Source of the DNA: Bacteroidota bacterium | GTDB lineage: Bacteria > Bacteroidota > JABWAT01 | Direction: 5' to 3' | Assembly (NCBI GenBank): GCA_013360915.1 | Contig: JABWAT010000007.1 | Span: 62,001-126,000, forward strand | Length of the DNA stretch: 64,000 bases | Part shown: positions 29,058 to 38,871 of the stretch, piece after piece | Layout of the letters: each line of letters opens with the position of its first letter | How positions within the stretch are numbered: the stretch's first letter is position 1 | Program-made: the position numbers and the translations under genes | The notes under the pieces: model-generated | The model's input: only the letters and a program-made list of their open reading frames with translations | Told to the model about the DNA's origin: nothing | Database searches by the model: none

Positions 29058-30592
29058 TGACCCGTCTCCGCCGGTTAGGCCTTTCCATCATGACCAATTT
29101 TATGGCGCAGGGACTTTCCCTTGTCCTTGGCGTGGTGGCCTTGCCGGTGTACATCCGTATTCTGGGTGAGACAGGCTATGGGGTTTATTCCTTTCTGCTG
29201 ATTCTGATCAACTATCTGGGATTTCTCGATCTCGGACTGAATGGGGGAATCGTGAGGTTTGTAGCGGAAGCCGTTACCCGACGGGATTCTGACCGCATCA
29301 GACGTCTGACCGGAACCATCAGCCGGATTTATCTGGTCACCGGCGGAACCGGTGCTCTGTTTCTGCTGGCCGGCTCTGATTGGATGGTCCGGCATTTTCT
29401 GAATGATATACCAGCCGATCTTCTGCCCGGTGCGGTGTTGTATTTCCAGCTGGGGGCCGTTGCCTTCCTACTGAATTTATATAACATTTTTTTGTCGGGT
29501 TTGCTCACGGCTGCTCAGAAACAATATCTGTCCAACTCGGTCCGGTTTGGGGGCGATAGTCTCCGCTATCTGGCCGGAATCGGAATTCTGCTCGCCGGTG
29601 GTGGATTGGTTGGTCTGGCCATGACCAATCTGGTTGTCAATTCGTGTGTGCTGGCTGTTTTGTTTGGGTTGTCCCGCCGGGAATTGGGCACGTTTTCACT
29701 GTTTCGTCCGTTTGATCGTGGTCTCTTCCGCGAGGTATTCTCCTACTCCGCTTTTCTGATGGCTTCCACCATAGTCGGGGTGCTGGCGGTTCAGGTCAAC
29801 CAATTGGTGGTTGGTTATTTGCTTCCCGTGGCAGCCCTGGCGTGGTATGCCGGCAGTTTCGATACGGCGGGGAAACTCTGGCTGATTCCAAAGAATGTTC
29901 TGGCGCCTGTTTTTCCACTATGGACCGAAATGAAGGCAAAGGGAGAGAAGGAAAAAATCACACAAATTCTCGACCACTCGGTCCGGTTCATTTTACTGGT
30001 CGCCTGGCTTCCATCCCTTCTGCTCCTGATCGATGCCGATGTGGTTCTTTCTCTCTGGATCTCTCCTGGTTTTTCTGATGGAGCTGCGCCTGTTTTCCGG
30101 TTAATTCTGGCTGGCGTTCTGATCAATTCTGCGTTTTACGCTGCCACCCCTCTTGCCTATGCATTTGATTTGCCTGCAACGATCACCCGGTTTCAGATCG
30201 GTCAGGCCATCCTGAATCTGGCAGGATGTTTTCTGCTCATACCGCTATATGGCATTGCCGGGGCGGGTCTTGCCTTCCTGCTCAGTCAGGTGGTAATCGG
30301 ACCACTGGTCCTGGGATCGGTACTCAGAAAAACCGGATTGATCAGCCTGACCAGATACCTGAAAACCACGGTCCTTCCCCCGGTCCTGGCGGGACTGGCT
30401 GCCGGAGGAACCGGCTGGTTGCTGAAAGTTCTATCGGGAGATGACTGGTGGACAGCCGCATGGCGGATGGGAGTGGTTTCGGTGATCTTCCTGATGATAG
30501 CGGACCGGTGGGTGATCACCCGGGATGACCGGATGTACATCGGCCGGTACACACCGTTGGGTAAATGGTTTCCGAAAAAGTTTCCCCGATGA
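29057..30592 (+). CDS. Wzx-type oligosaccharide flippase (MOP superfamily)
   Basis: A 511-residue polytopic membrane protein with about 12-14 helices and no signal peptide. The first helices (IMTNFMAQGLSLVLGVVALPVYIRILGETGYGVYS, GFLDLGLNGGIVRFVAE) match polysaccharide-biosynthesis flippases that move undecaprenyl-linked glycans to the periplasm. It sits within the glycan operon, one base overlapping the methyltransferase and 4 bases overlapping the next glycosyltransferase. No Wzy polymerase or Wzz is in the window, so the complete pathway is elsewhere or the product is a single unit. Confidence 0.92.
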   Translation: MTRLRRLGLSIMTNFMAQGLSLVLGVVALPVYIRILGETGYGVYSFLLILINYLGFLDLGLNGGIVRFVAEAVTRRDSDRIRRLTGTISRIYLVTGGTGALFLLAGSDWMVRHFLNDIPADLLPGAVLYFQLGAVAFLLNLYNIFLSGLLTAAQKQYLSNSVRFGGDSLRYLAGIGILLAGGGLVGLAMTNLVVNSCVLAVLFGLSRRELGTFSLFRPFDRGLFREVFSYSAFLMASTIVGVLAVQVNQLVVGYLLPVAALAWYAGSFDTAGKLWLIPKNVLAPVFPLWTEMKAKGEKEKITQILDHSVRFILLVAWLPSLLLLIDADVVLSLWISPGFSDGAAPVFRLILAGVLINSAFYAATPLAYAFDLPATITRFQIGQAILNLAGCFLLIPLYGIAGAGLAFLLSQVVIGPLVLGSVLRKTGLISLTRYLKTTVLPPVLAGLAAGGTGWLLKVLSGDDWWTAAWRMGVVSVIFLMIADRWVITRDDRMYIGRYTPLGKWFPKKFPR

Positions 30593-31605
30593 AAGCCTCG
30601 GTTCTCTGTCCGACCTGGGGGCATGCTGCCTACATCGGTACCTGCATCGAATCCATACAAAACCAAAGCTGGCAGAACTGGGAATTGCTCATTCTCGATG
30701 ACGGCTCTCCGGATGATACACAGGCTGTGGTGGCCAGGTACCTGTCCGATTCCAGAATCCGTTATACCCGTCAGGACAATCAGGGCGGAGCGCGTCTGGC
30801 TGACCATTACAATGCACTGCTGAATCTTGCAACCGGTGATTTTGTCACCATTCTGGAAGGAGATGATTATGCTTTGCCCGGCTTGCTGGAGGCACATGCC
30901 ACCGGTTTCATGCAGGGAAATCATGGTGTTTCCTTTAACCAGGTGATTGTGGATGAGGGGAAAACCAATTGGATATCACCCCTGGCTCCTGCCACTGACG
31001 AGCAGAAGGAAGAATTCCGGAATGAACCTGTGGGCCGGGCGTTGAATCGTTTGCTGAAGGAATGCTTTATTCCCGCCCAGGGGGCTTCCATCCGGGTGGA
31101 CGTCTTAAAAAAGACGGGCGGATTCCAGTCGGTTCCCGGTCTGGCAACGGCCGATTACCCCACCTGGCTGAAACTGGCTCAGGTGACCCGATTTCACTTT
31201 ATTCCGGAACCGCTGGCCGTCTGGCGCCGGCATGAAAACCAGGCTACCAAACAGAAAGTCGTGCCTCTGACCGAAATCATGGTGCCGGTCCTTATCCAGA
31301 CATTGGAAACACTGCCTGAGCCGTTGAAGCCGGTTGTCACGCTTCAACTGTCCGATCTGAAAGCTTTCTGGGACAGACGGTATGTGGAAATTTATTACCG
31401 GGCAGGGAAGTATAAGCTCATGGTGGGCGAATGGAAAGCCGGCCGTCGCTACTTCACCGAATCGCTTTCCCGATGGCCGGCCCTGATGCCGGCCACCCGC
31501 CTGCTGTCTCTTGCAGGCTGGGTGCTTTCCTGGTTCCGGATCAATATGAATCTGGTTTCCGGTCTTGGGCACCGGCTGGGGAAAACCCGGCCAGCCGGTC
31601 GCTGA
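30589..31605 (+). CDS. Glycosyltransferase family 2
   Basis: About 338 residues from the ATG overlapping the flippase stop (ATGA at 30589). The GT-A domain has SVLCPTWGHAAYIGTCIESI, LILDDGSPDDTQAVV and the DxD-like EGDDYALPG near residue 93. The C-terminal 60 residues are hydrophobic or basic and may associate with the membrane. It is the last gene of the glycan block; its stop lies 2 bases from the convergent typA stop, leaving no room for a separate terminator. Confidence 0.9.
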   Translation: MKASVLCPTWGHAAYIGTCIESIQNQSWQNWELLILDDGSPDDTQAVVARYLSDSRIRYTRQDNQGGARLADHYNALLNLATGDFVTILEGDDYALPGLLEAHATGFMQGNHGVSFNQVIVDEGKTNWISPLAPATDEQKEEFRNEPVGRALNRLLKECFIPAQGASIRVDVLKKTGGFQSVPGLATADYPTWLKLAQVTRFHFIPEPLAVWRRHENQATKQKVVPLTEIMVPVLIQTLETLPEPLKPVVTLQLSDLKAFWDRRYVEIYYRAGKYKLMVGEWKAGRRYFTESLSRWPALMPATRLLSLAGWVLSWFRINMNLVSGLGHRLGKTRPAGR

Positions 31606-31607
31606 AA

Positions 31608-33443
31608 TCAGGTTTCTGAAGCCGACTTCCGCTTTTTCTCCCAGATTTTCCGTTCGTTTTCATCCAGTATCCGCTTGCGCAGACGGATGGTCTGAGGGGT
31701 TACCTCGATCAGTTCATCATCGTTGATCCATTCAAGGGCTTCTTCGAGGGTCAGCAGGCGGGGAGGAGTGATCTTCAGCGCTTCATCCGAGCCGGATGCC
31801 CGCATGTTCGTCAGTTTTTTGGCCTTGTTCAGGTTCACCACCAGGTCGAATTCCCGGTTGTTTTCCCCAACGACCATGCCGGTATAAACCGGTGTGCCTG
31901 CTTTAATGAAAAAGATTCCACGGTCATCGAGATTGTTAAGCGAGTACCCGTTGGCCTCGCCATTTTCCATGGCAATGATGGCCCCGTTTTTCCGTCCGCG
32001 GATTTCGCCCTTGTAGGGTTCGTAACCGTAAATCGTGTGGGTCATAATACCCTCACCGCGGGTATCGGTTTTAAATTCGTTCGAATAACCAAGCAGACCA
32101 CGGGTCGGAATGTGAAAGGTGAGACGGATCACCACATCGGAAATGTGGTGCATGTTCATCATGTCGGCCTTACGCTGACCGAGTTTTTCAATAACCACTC
32201 CCATCGACCCTTCGGGCACGTCGCAGATGAGTTCCTCGATGGGTTCACAAAGCTTGCCCTCTATCTCGCGCAGAATAACCTCGGGCGCAGATACCGCAAA
32301 TTCATAGCCTTCGCGGCGCATGGTTTCAATCAGGATGGAAAGATGCAGTTCCCCGCGTCCGGACACTTTAAAAATATCGGCCGATTCGGTGTCTTCCACC
32401 CGCAGCGCCAGGTTGGAAAGCAGTTCCTTGTACAACCGGTCACGCAGGTGCCGGCTGGTCACGAATTTGCCCTCTTTTCCTGCAAAAGGAGAGTTATTCA
32501 CCATGAAATTCATGGTCATGGTCGGCTGGTCAATGGAGATGGAAGGCAATGCCACCGGGTTTTCAGGATCGGCAATGGTTTCTCCAATGGTGATGTCATC
32601 CAGACCACTGAGTGCCACAATATCACCCGCTTCGGCGGATTCAATTTCAACCCGGGTCAGTTTTTCAAATCCGAACAGTTTGGCAATTCTGAATTTGTTG
32701 ATGGCTCCGCCCTCGCGGATCCGGACCACCTGGGTATTGGTCTGGATGTTGCCTTTATAAATTTTCCCAATGGCGATGCGACCGAGATAATCGTTGTAAT
32801 CGATGGAGGTGACCAGCATTTGCAGGGGCTCATCAAAGGCGACAACCGGTGCCGGGATCTCGGTCAGGATTTTATCGATAAGCGGGAAGATGTTTTCATC
32901 AGGGTCTTCCATTTTGTGTTTGGCAATTCCCTGCTTGGCAGAGGCGAACACATACGGAAACTCGAGCTGATCCTCGTGGGCGCCCAGTTCGATAAACAGA
33001 TCGAGCACCATGTCATGCACCTCAACCGGACGGCTTCTTGGCCGGTCGATTTTATTGATGACGACGAGTACTTTCAGTCCGGCTTCGAGCGATTTCCGAA
33101 GCACGTATTTGGTCTGAGGCATCGGACCTTCGAAGGCATCGACCAGCAGCAGAACTCCATCCACCATGGAAAGAATCCGCTCGACCTCGCCACCAAAGTC
33201 GGCGTGACCAGGTGTATCGACAATATTGACTTTATGGTCCTTGTAGAAAAAGGACGCATTTTTACTGAAAATGGTGATTCCGCGTTCGCGCTCGAGTTCA
33301 TTGCTGTCCATGACCCGGCGTTCGACCTTCTGATTTTCACGAAAGGTTCCGGTTTGTTGCAGGATGGCATCGACCAGGGTGGTTTTCCCGTGATCAACGT
33401 GGGCGATAATGGCGATATTCCGAAGGTTTTCCCTGCGCTTCAT
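31608..33443 (-). CDS. typA: Ribosome-associated GTPase TypA/BipA
   Basis: A 611-residue translational GTPase. G1 is AHVDHGKTTL near residue 16-25, G2 is in RERGITI, G3 is DTPGHADFGGEV, and G4 is NKID. These are followed by EF-G-like domains II, III and V and the TypA-specific C-terminus (TRGEGIMTHTIYGYEPYKGEI). It binds the ribosome under stress or low temperature and aids 50S assembly. The gene is preceded by a methyltransferase gene 98 bases upstream on the same strand. Confidence 0.97.
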   Translation of the reverse strand: MKRRENLRNIAIIAHVDHGKTTLVDAILQQTGTFRENQKVERRVMDSNELERERGITIFSKNASFFYKDHKVNIVDTPGHADFGGEVERILSMVDGVLLLVDAFEGPMPQTKYVLRKSLEAGLKVLVVINKIDRPRSRPVEVHDMVLDLFIELGAHEDQLEFPYVFASAKQGIAKHKMEDPDENIFPLIDKILTEIPAPVVAFDEPLQMLVTSIDYNDYLGRIAIGKIYKGNIQTNTQVVRIREGGAINKFRIAKLFGFEKLTRVEIESAEAGDIVALSGLDDITIGETIADPENPVALPSISIDQPTMTMNFMVNNSPFAGKEGKFVTSRHLRDRLYKELLSNLALRVEDTESADIFKVSGRGELHLSILIETMRREGYEFAVSAPEVILREIEGKLCEPIEELICDVPEGSMGVVIEKLGQRKADMMNMHHISDVVIRLTFHIPTRGLLGYSNEFKTDTRGEGIMTHTIYGYEPYKGEIRGRKNGAIIAMENGEANGYSLNNLDDRGIFFIKAGTPVYTGMVVGENNREFDLVVNLNKAKKLTNMRASGSDEALKITPPRLLTLEEALEWINDDELIEVTPQTIRLRKRILDENERKIWEKKRKSASET

Positions 33444-33541
33444 TCAACTCTCTTTTTAGGAAGGCGCAAAGTTACAACCGGGTATCGGGGTAACCAATTT
33501 CTGTGCAGATCAGAATCCGCGGCCCGGGTCGGAAAAGGTTT

Positions 33542-34387
33542 TTATCCGCCTGTCTTTCTGGCTACCAGCAGCCGGTACTTCCAGAGTCCGGACTTCAACG
33601 CCTTGTATTGGTAGTACCCGGACCGGTAATGGATTGCTGCGTACCGCCGGGCACCAATGAAAAAGTTGTAGAAAACCGATGGAAGTGCACTCAGCCAGAA
33701 AGCAAGGTACATCCGCCGGGCTGTTGGCAGAATCTGACGGGACAGGTCTTCATCCCGGAGGAGCGTGAATCCGGTTCTGGTCAGCGGCTGAACAAAATTG
33801 GTCTCACTGTTAAAGTCCGAAATGGCCCAGGTGGCGCCCCATTTTTCAATCCATCTGCAGGGATCGGGACGGCCGGTGAGAAAATAGTCCGCAATAATCA
33901 ACCGGCCGCCTGGTTTCAGAATGCGGTTCATCTCATTCAGAAAGGCCGTTTTCGGATGGGCATGACAACTGCTTTCACAAGCAAGGACGGTATCGAAGGT
34001 GGCATCGGCAAAAGTGGTCCGGGTGAAATCCATGACCTCGAAACGGGTCCGGTCATCGGTTCCTTCCTGAATTGAAAACCGTTTGGCCTGCTCGGCAAGT
34101 TCATCATAGAGGGTAATGCCGGTAACCCGGCAACCGGCCTTTCCGGCAATGGAGATGGAAATACCGCCCACACCGCATCCGGCATCGAGCACATCGCCCA
34201 CAGGCTCACCGGTAACCACGTCGGTCAGAAACCGGGTCATGTTTAAAAGAGAATCGTGAAGGGACCGTGTTTCAGAATCCCACAGACCATAGTGAAGCGA
34301 ACGGGCATCCAGCAGTCCCCAGGTCCGGTAATGACCCAGGGTTTCGCGGTAGTAGGCCGTTATATCCTCTGTCTGATGGTTGGACAT
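33542..34387 (-). CDS. SAM-dependent methyltransferase (UbiE/tocopherol-MT-like)
   Basis: A 281-residue class I methyltransferase. Motif I VLDAGCGVGGISISIA lies near residue 64-79, with FDTVLACESSCHAHPKTAFLNEM and LKPGGRLIIADYF. The pattern resembles small-molecule C- or O-methyltransferases such as the tocopherol and sterol groups, with a C-terminal cap that is hydrophobic (LAFWLSALPSVFYNFFIG). The substrate is unknown. It lies 17 bases downstream of the CPA2 antiporter gene and upstream of typA, on the same strand. Confidence 0.85.
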   Translation of the reverse strand: MSNHQTEDITAYYRETLGHYRTWGLLDARSLHYGLWDSETRSLHDSLLNMTRFLTDVVTGEPVGDVLDAGCGVGGISISIAGKAGCRVTGITLYDELAEQAKRFSIQEGTDDRTRFEVMDFTRTTFADATFDTVLACESSCHAHPKTAFLNEMNRILKPGGRLIIADYFLTGRPDPCRWIEKWGATWAISDFNSETNFVQPLTRTGFTLLRDEDLSRQILPTARRMYLAFWLSALPSVFYNFFIGARRYAAIHYRSGYYQYKALKSGLWKYRLLVARKTGG

Positions 34388-34404
34388 TTTCTGCTGCTGC
34401 CTGA

Positions 34405-36222
34405 TCAGCGGATCACTTCCTGACGGGTGGTCAGACTGTCAATTTCCTGCCGGATGGAAGATTCAATGGATTCGGTGGATCCGGAAAGCTTCAACTGAAT
34501 GATTCCCATGAGTTTATCTGCAGCCAGCAACCGGGGAAGCAAAACGTAATCGGCCCCCTCGGCATACATTTTCAGCGCACGCTCGGTGCTTTCAGCGGTT
34601 ACAATGATCATTGCATGCGGACAAAGGTCCTTCATCTGGCGGATGATTTTCAGATTGTCAGTTCCCACCAGCAATGTATCCGGAATGGTTGATATCACAA
34701 TTTTTACATCGTGAATGCCGGCATGGTGCAGAGAATCGGCATGACTGATGTCGCCATAGACGACTTTAATGCCCATGCTTTGCAGGGAAGCATGAATTTC
34801 CGGATTGAAATCGACCACCATCAGTTTTTCCTTCAGCTGGCTGGCGATTGAACTTTCCCGGTGAATGATTTCGTGCAGCAGGGAACTGGCTGTCCGGTGA
34901 AAACCCAGAAGGGCAATGTCCTTTCCGGGTGTGCTTTCATCTTCTGCGGAAGCCGATTCCACTTCTCTGAATCCGACCCGGCGCAGACCTGAGGCCATCC
35001 ATTTCTGAATGGGATCGCTGTAATTCACCAGATAAGTGGAAACCACCGATGTGATTACAAATACGAAAATGATGACCGCCAGCGTATCCTGACTGATATG
35101 ACCGGCTGCAAGTCCGAGAGCAGCAATGACAAGTGAAAACTCACTCAGCTGCGCCAGATTAATCGACGTAAGCAAACTGACCCGCAATCCGTTTTTCATT
35201 TTGTACAAAACGGGAAAAATGGCCAGGAACCGCGAGGCAATCAGAAAAAGGGAGATTCCAGCAGCGGCAACCAGCACCATCGGATTTCCGGACGGATCTG
35301 GAATCTGCATGCCGAGTGAGACGAAAAACAGGGTGATGAAGAAATCGCGGATATTGACAACCTTGGCAATAACATCCAGGTTGTAGGGAAAGGTCGAAAT
35401 GGCAATACCAGCAATCAGGGCTCCCATTTCCACAGACAGATCCAGTAAGGCAGCAGCCCCGCAGACCACAAAACACCAGGCAAGCGAGGAAACCAGAATC
35501 AGCTCGGGCACTTTGGCTACCGACTTGAACAGACTGACCAGAAGATACCGGCTGGTCAGCAGACTGAGGGTTACCAGCAATCCGCCTTTTGCAAAGGAAA
35601 GAAGAATCGAAATTACATCGGGATTGGCCAGGTTGGGTTGAATGCCAAGCATGATAATGGCCCAGATATCCTGGAAAACGAGGATTCCAAGCGTCAGGCG
35701 TCCGGCCAGGGTATCGAGCTCAAATTTGCTGTAAAGGAGTTTTACAACGATGGCGGTACTGCTCAGCCCCAGACAGCCAGCCAGATAGATCAGATCATAA
35801 CCGGGATCGGAAAAGGAATAGCCAAGAATGAGAAAAAAACCAAGCCCGAGGACCACGCTGATGGGGAATTGCGTGAATCCGCTGATGAGAAGGGAGGATC
35901 CCGAACTTTTCAGTTTCTTGATGTCAATTTCCAGTCCGATCAGAAACAGCAGCAGAATCAAACCGAAATGAGAGATCGCCTCGATATCCGCGATGGTCGC
36001 GATCAGTCCGAATCCGATATTGGGACCAATGATCAGACCCGCCGCCAGATAGGCGAGCAGAAGAGGCTGTTTAAACCGGTATCCGATGTAGGCCATGACC
36101 GTTGCGGCCAGAATGGCAATTCCCACGCTGCGGATGACATTTCCCCCGCCTTCACCGCCACCGGCCATGGCCGCAACCGGAAATGCAATCAGCAGAATGA
36201 GCAGCACAACGAACCGGTTCAT
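34405..36222 (-). CDS. CPA2-family cation:proton antiporter with TrkA-N domain (KefB/KefC-like)
   Basis: A 605-residue inner-membrane protein. A possible N-terminal signal-like helix and Gly-rich loop precede about 12 membrane helices of the Na+/H+ exchanger fold (YLAAGLIIGPNIGF, LFLIGLEIDIKKL, LGILVFQDIWAI). A cytosolic Rossmann TrkA-N/RCK domain begins near residue 430 (IALLGFHRTASSLLHEI, VVYGDISHADSLHHA). It should exchange K+ or Na+ for H+. The nucleotide-binding domain suggests ligand or redox gating. GGAG lies upstream of the start. Confidence 0.9.
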   Translation of the reverse strand: MNRFVVLLILLIAFPVAAMAGGGEGGGNVIRSVGIAILAATVMAYIGYRFKQPLLLAYLAAGLIIGPNIGFGLIATIADIEAISHFGLILLLFLIGLEIDIKKLKSSGSSLLISGFTQFPISVVLGLGFFLILGYSFSDPGYDLIYLAGCLGLSSTAIVVKLLYSKFELDTLAGRLTLGILVFQDIWAIIMLGIQPNLANPDVISILLSFAKGGLLVTLSLLTSRYLLVSLFKSVAKVPELILVSSLAWCFVVCGAAALLDLSVEMGALIAGIAISTFPYNLDVIAKVVNIRDFFITLFFVSLGMQIPDPSGNPMVLVAAAGISLFLIASRFLAIFPVLYKMKNGLRVSLLTSINLAQLSEFSLVIAALGLAAGHISQDTLAVIIFVFVITSVVSTYLVNYSDPIQKWMASGLRRVGFREVESASAEDESTPGKDIALLGFHRTASSLLHEIIHRESSIASQLKEKLMVVDFNPEIHASLQSMGIKVVYGDISHADSLHHAGIHDVKIVISTIPDTLLVGTDNLKIIRQMKDLCPHAMIIVTAESTERALKMYAEGADYVLLPRLLAADKLMGIIQLKLSGSTESIESSIRQEIDSLTTRQEVIR

Positions 36223-36317
36223 GGTTTTCTTTCTCCTTGCATCCGATAAAAATCGGGCAAGTATACTCCTGAAAGGGAGTGCAAACCAAATGGGAACCTG
36301 TCTGATTCCTGTTCTGA

Positions 36318-38066
36318 TCAGTCCAGAATCAATATCACGTCGGTTCCTGCTTTCATGGCCGGGAGGGAAAGCTGCAATCCTTCACTGCTCTGATGGAAAC
36401 CACGATAATCCGTTTCAGCTAGTGAATCGCACAGGACCAATTTTCCCCGGGCTGGCTTTCCGGTGTGTTCCTTCAGCTTCAGTTCCACCGGCTTGTCAGA
36501 TCCGGAAGACTTGTAGACATAAACAAACGTCGTTTTTCCGCACCGGACAGCCAGTGCCTGCACGTCGTCAGAAGGTGCCGTCACGGGAATGGACGTAAAG
36601 GCACCCTGGCCGGCCGCCATCATCTGATTATGAATCTGTCGCACGGACTGAAACGTGCCGAACATGCCCCGGTTCTCGAAATACTCCCACCACCAGCTCA
36701 TGGGAAGCACCGGCGTTGGTGAAAACAATCCCAACCACAATCCGCGCTTAAAATCGCTGTCCATGTTGCTGCCGAAGTCATCAAAGTTTTTGCTCCAGTC
36801 CCACTCATATCCGAATTCACCGATCACGTAGGGCTTTCCATACCGGTCGGAATAGTCCCTGATGATTTGAGGAATGCCGCTGGTGTATTTATAAACGTGT
36901 TTCTGGTTGATATCGATGTCAGGAATGCTGTTCAGCCCTTTCACATCCATGTGAGAAATGCTGGTGGTGACCAGATGCTGGTACGGATCGTTAACCTTCA
37001 GCCACCGGCTCATGTCGGTATGCCAGTCGACCACAGCAAGACGACGTGAATGATCGGTGGTATCCTTGTCGAAGGACAGATAATCGACCTCATTGAAAAA
37101 TTCCCACATGGCAATGGATGGACTGTATCCCCAGCGGGCAATGAGGTAGCGGAGACGGTTTTTATACTGCTGTCTGGCGGCCGGATTCAGAAAAAAGTCT
37201 TTTGCATCGGCAGCGGGTCCACCATTTTTACTGTTATAATTGTTAACCTCCCATTGACCACCCATATAGTTTCCGGCCTGATCCAGTGCGAGCATGATGA
37301 AAATGCCCAGTGAATCAGCCAGGGTGATCACTTCATCCATCCGCCTGATGGCATCCGGATTGAAATAATCGTCTGAATTCCGGTAACGGCTGGTGTTCGG
37401 ACTGACGATCCGGGCCTCTATCGGCAGATTCCAGGGACACATCCAGATGCGGGTGAATGACCCGCCATTCCGGTTCAGCAATCCGAATAAATGGCCATAG
37501 TTAAACCGGGGATTTTCGTGAAGCGCCTTAAAATATTTCGAATCATCATTGCTTCGGGATTCCCAGCACAGGTTGATTCCGATTCCACGGTAATACTCCC
37601 CATTATCGAACCGGAAGGTCCAGTCTGAATGTGGGTTGAGAAAACCACGTTTCATTGTGGGACTGACGTTGAATGCGACAGGATTTGTGGTGCTGGTTAA
37701 AATGCCTTTCAGCGTAAGCCTGAACCGGATCTGATACTCCCCGCTTTCGCGTGGAGTGAACCGTGCGTTCCAGGCAGCCTGACCCGGGGACGTTGCTTCA
37801 AAAAAGCACGGCAACACCACCATCTTTCCGGATGGACTCGTTGCGACCAGATCGAGGGCGATTTCTTCCTGAAGGAAGGGATTGGCAACGGGGACTGCCA
37901 CGTTGAGTACCCAATCGGACCGCTCATACAGTGCACCGGAAGACGGGGATTTCACCACGCTGATTGGTTCCGTTGCCTGAACGGGTGGCGGTATCAGTAA
38001 AAGCGCCACGCCTGCACAAAGAAGGAAATATTTTATCAGTCTGATAAAAGGCATTATCAAAGTCAT
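36318..38066 (-). CDS. Secreted GH5-like glycoside hydrolase with DUF5060-type N-domain
   Basis: About 582 residues from the ATG at 38066, which has AGGA 8 bases upstream. An in-frame start 75 bases earlier gives an unlikely leader. A signal peptide ends near PPVQA. A beta-sandwich N-domain (DUF5060 type) is followed by a TIM barrel. The acid/base is probably E326 in WEFFNEVDY and the nucleophile E417 in IGEFGYEW, as in GH5/clan A. The C-terminal ~85 residues form a beta-sandwich. The family acts on mannans, cellulose-like or apiose-containing glycans; the substrate is unclear. No C-terminal sorting domain is seen. Confidence 0.85.
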   Translation of the reverse strand: MTLIMPFIRLIKYFLLCAGVALLLIPPPVQATEPISVVKSPSSGALYERSDWVLNVAVPVANPFLQEEIALDLVATSPSGKMVVLPCFFEATSPGQAAWNARFTPRESGEYQIRFRLTLKGILTSTTNPVAFNVSPTMKRGFLNPHSDWTFRFDNGEYYRGIGINLCWESRSNDDSKYFKALHENPRFNYGHLFGLLNRNGGSFTRIWMCPWNLPIEARIVSPNTSRYRNSDDYFNPDAIRRMDEVITLADSLGIFIMLALDQAGNYMGGQWEVNNYNSKNGGPAADAKDFFLNPAARQQYKNRLRYLIARWGYSPSIAMWEFFNEVDYLSFDKDTTDHSRRLAVVDWHTDMSRWLKVNDPYQHLVTTSISHMDVKGLNSIPDIDINQKHVYKYTSGIPQIIRDYSDRYGKPYVIGEFGYEWDWSKNFDDFGSNMDSDFKRGLWLGLFSPTPVLPMSWWWEYFENRGMFGTFQSVRQIHNQMMAAGQGAFTSIPVTAPSDDVQALAVRCGKTTFVYVYKSSGSDKPVELKLKEHTGKPARGKLVLCDSLAETDYRGFHQSSEGLQLSLPAMKAGTDVILILD

Positions 38067-38241
38067 GATGAGAGTCCTTAAAATGGATTGACCGGCCGGA
38101 TAAAAACCAGCCTGGTAAAAACAATCAGGCCAGGGCTGCATCCGGAATCTTGAACAGGTTACAAATCCCGTACCGGGTTATAAAAACACTGTGAATGGAA
38201 GAGTCAGAAGGCCAAGTGCCGCCGGGAACCACTCCGGGTTG

Positions 38242-38778
38242 TTATCTGATTTCCCGGATGATCTTTCCCTGATTGGCGAAGGCGGTGGATTGGTTGGTGG
38301 TCATTTTCGCAGTGATGCTTTCGATAAGCGGTTCATTCACTGCATCGGTTGCCACCCATTCGATAAGGAAATTGGCACCGGCACCGCTTTTGTCTTCCAG
38401 AGGCACCGGAAAGTCCACGGTGGCCAGGGGCGGAACCACCCGCGGAGTTCCTTTCAGAAAATCGTGAACCGGTTTTCCGTCATTGTCGAAATACAGAACC
38501 TGGGTCAGGGTAATGGAGGAGCTCAGGTCGGTATTGTGAATGGCCGCAAAGGCCGTCATGTCGGCAACAAACTGATCCTGACTGACCACATACGGAATGT
38601 TGGAATAGACCGGCAGGTAAATCAGCTGACCTCTGACAGGTTTGTATGGGCCTGTTTTTATGACCAATTGCGTGGAATCGAAGGTAACCGGGGTTCCGTT
38701 GGTGAAGGGGGCAGGCTGTTTCTCTGCGCAGGACATCACCAGAAGAAAGAAAGGGATGGAAAGTAAACGGTGGAACAT
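38242..38778 (-). CDS. DUF3124 lipoprotein
   Basis: About 178 residues from the ATG at 38778, which follows AGGAGG by 7 bases. An upstream in-frame start is rejected. The N-terminus is a lipoprotein signal (FFLLVMSCAEK, Cys near residue 17), so the product is anchored in the outer or inner membrane. The body matches DUF3124: QLIYLPVYSNIPY, IHNTDLSSSITLTQVLYFD and DNDGKPVHDFL. The function of this family is unknown. It stands alone between a membrane-protein gene upstream and the glycosidase downstream. Confidence 0.82.
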   Translation of the reverse strand: MFHRLLSIPFFLLVMSCAEKQPAPFTNGTPVTFDSTQLVIKTGPYKPVRGQLIYLPVYSNIPYVVSQDQFVADMTAFAAIHNTDLSSSITLTQVLYFDNDGKPVHDFLKGTPRVVPPLATVDFPVPLEDKSGAGANFLIEWVATDAVNEPLIESITAKMTTNQSTAFANQGKIIREIR

Positions 38779-38871
38779 GACGGCCTCCTGACTATCCGGA
38801 CCGGAACATACAAAAAACAGATATGAAAAACAGCCGGTAAAGGGCAAACCGTTTACCGGTTTTCATTCCGG

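Noticed and set aside
32037-33614. Long open frame (about 525 codons) on the plus strand
   Set aside because: It lies wholly over typA in the opposite strand; its translation is low-complexity His/Gly/Phe-rich sequence, the usual antisense shadow of a well-conserved gene.
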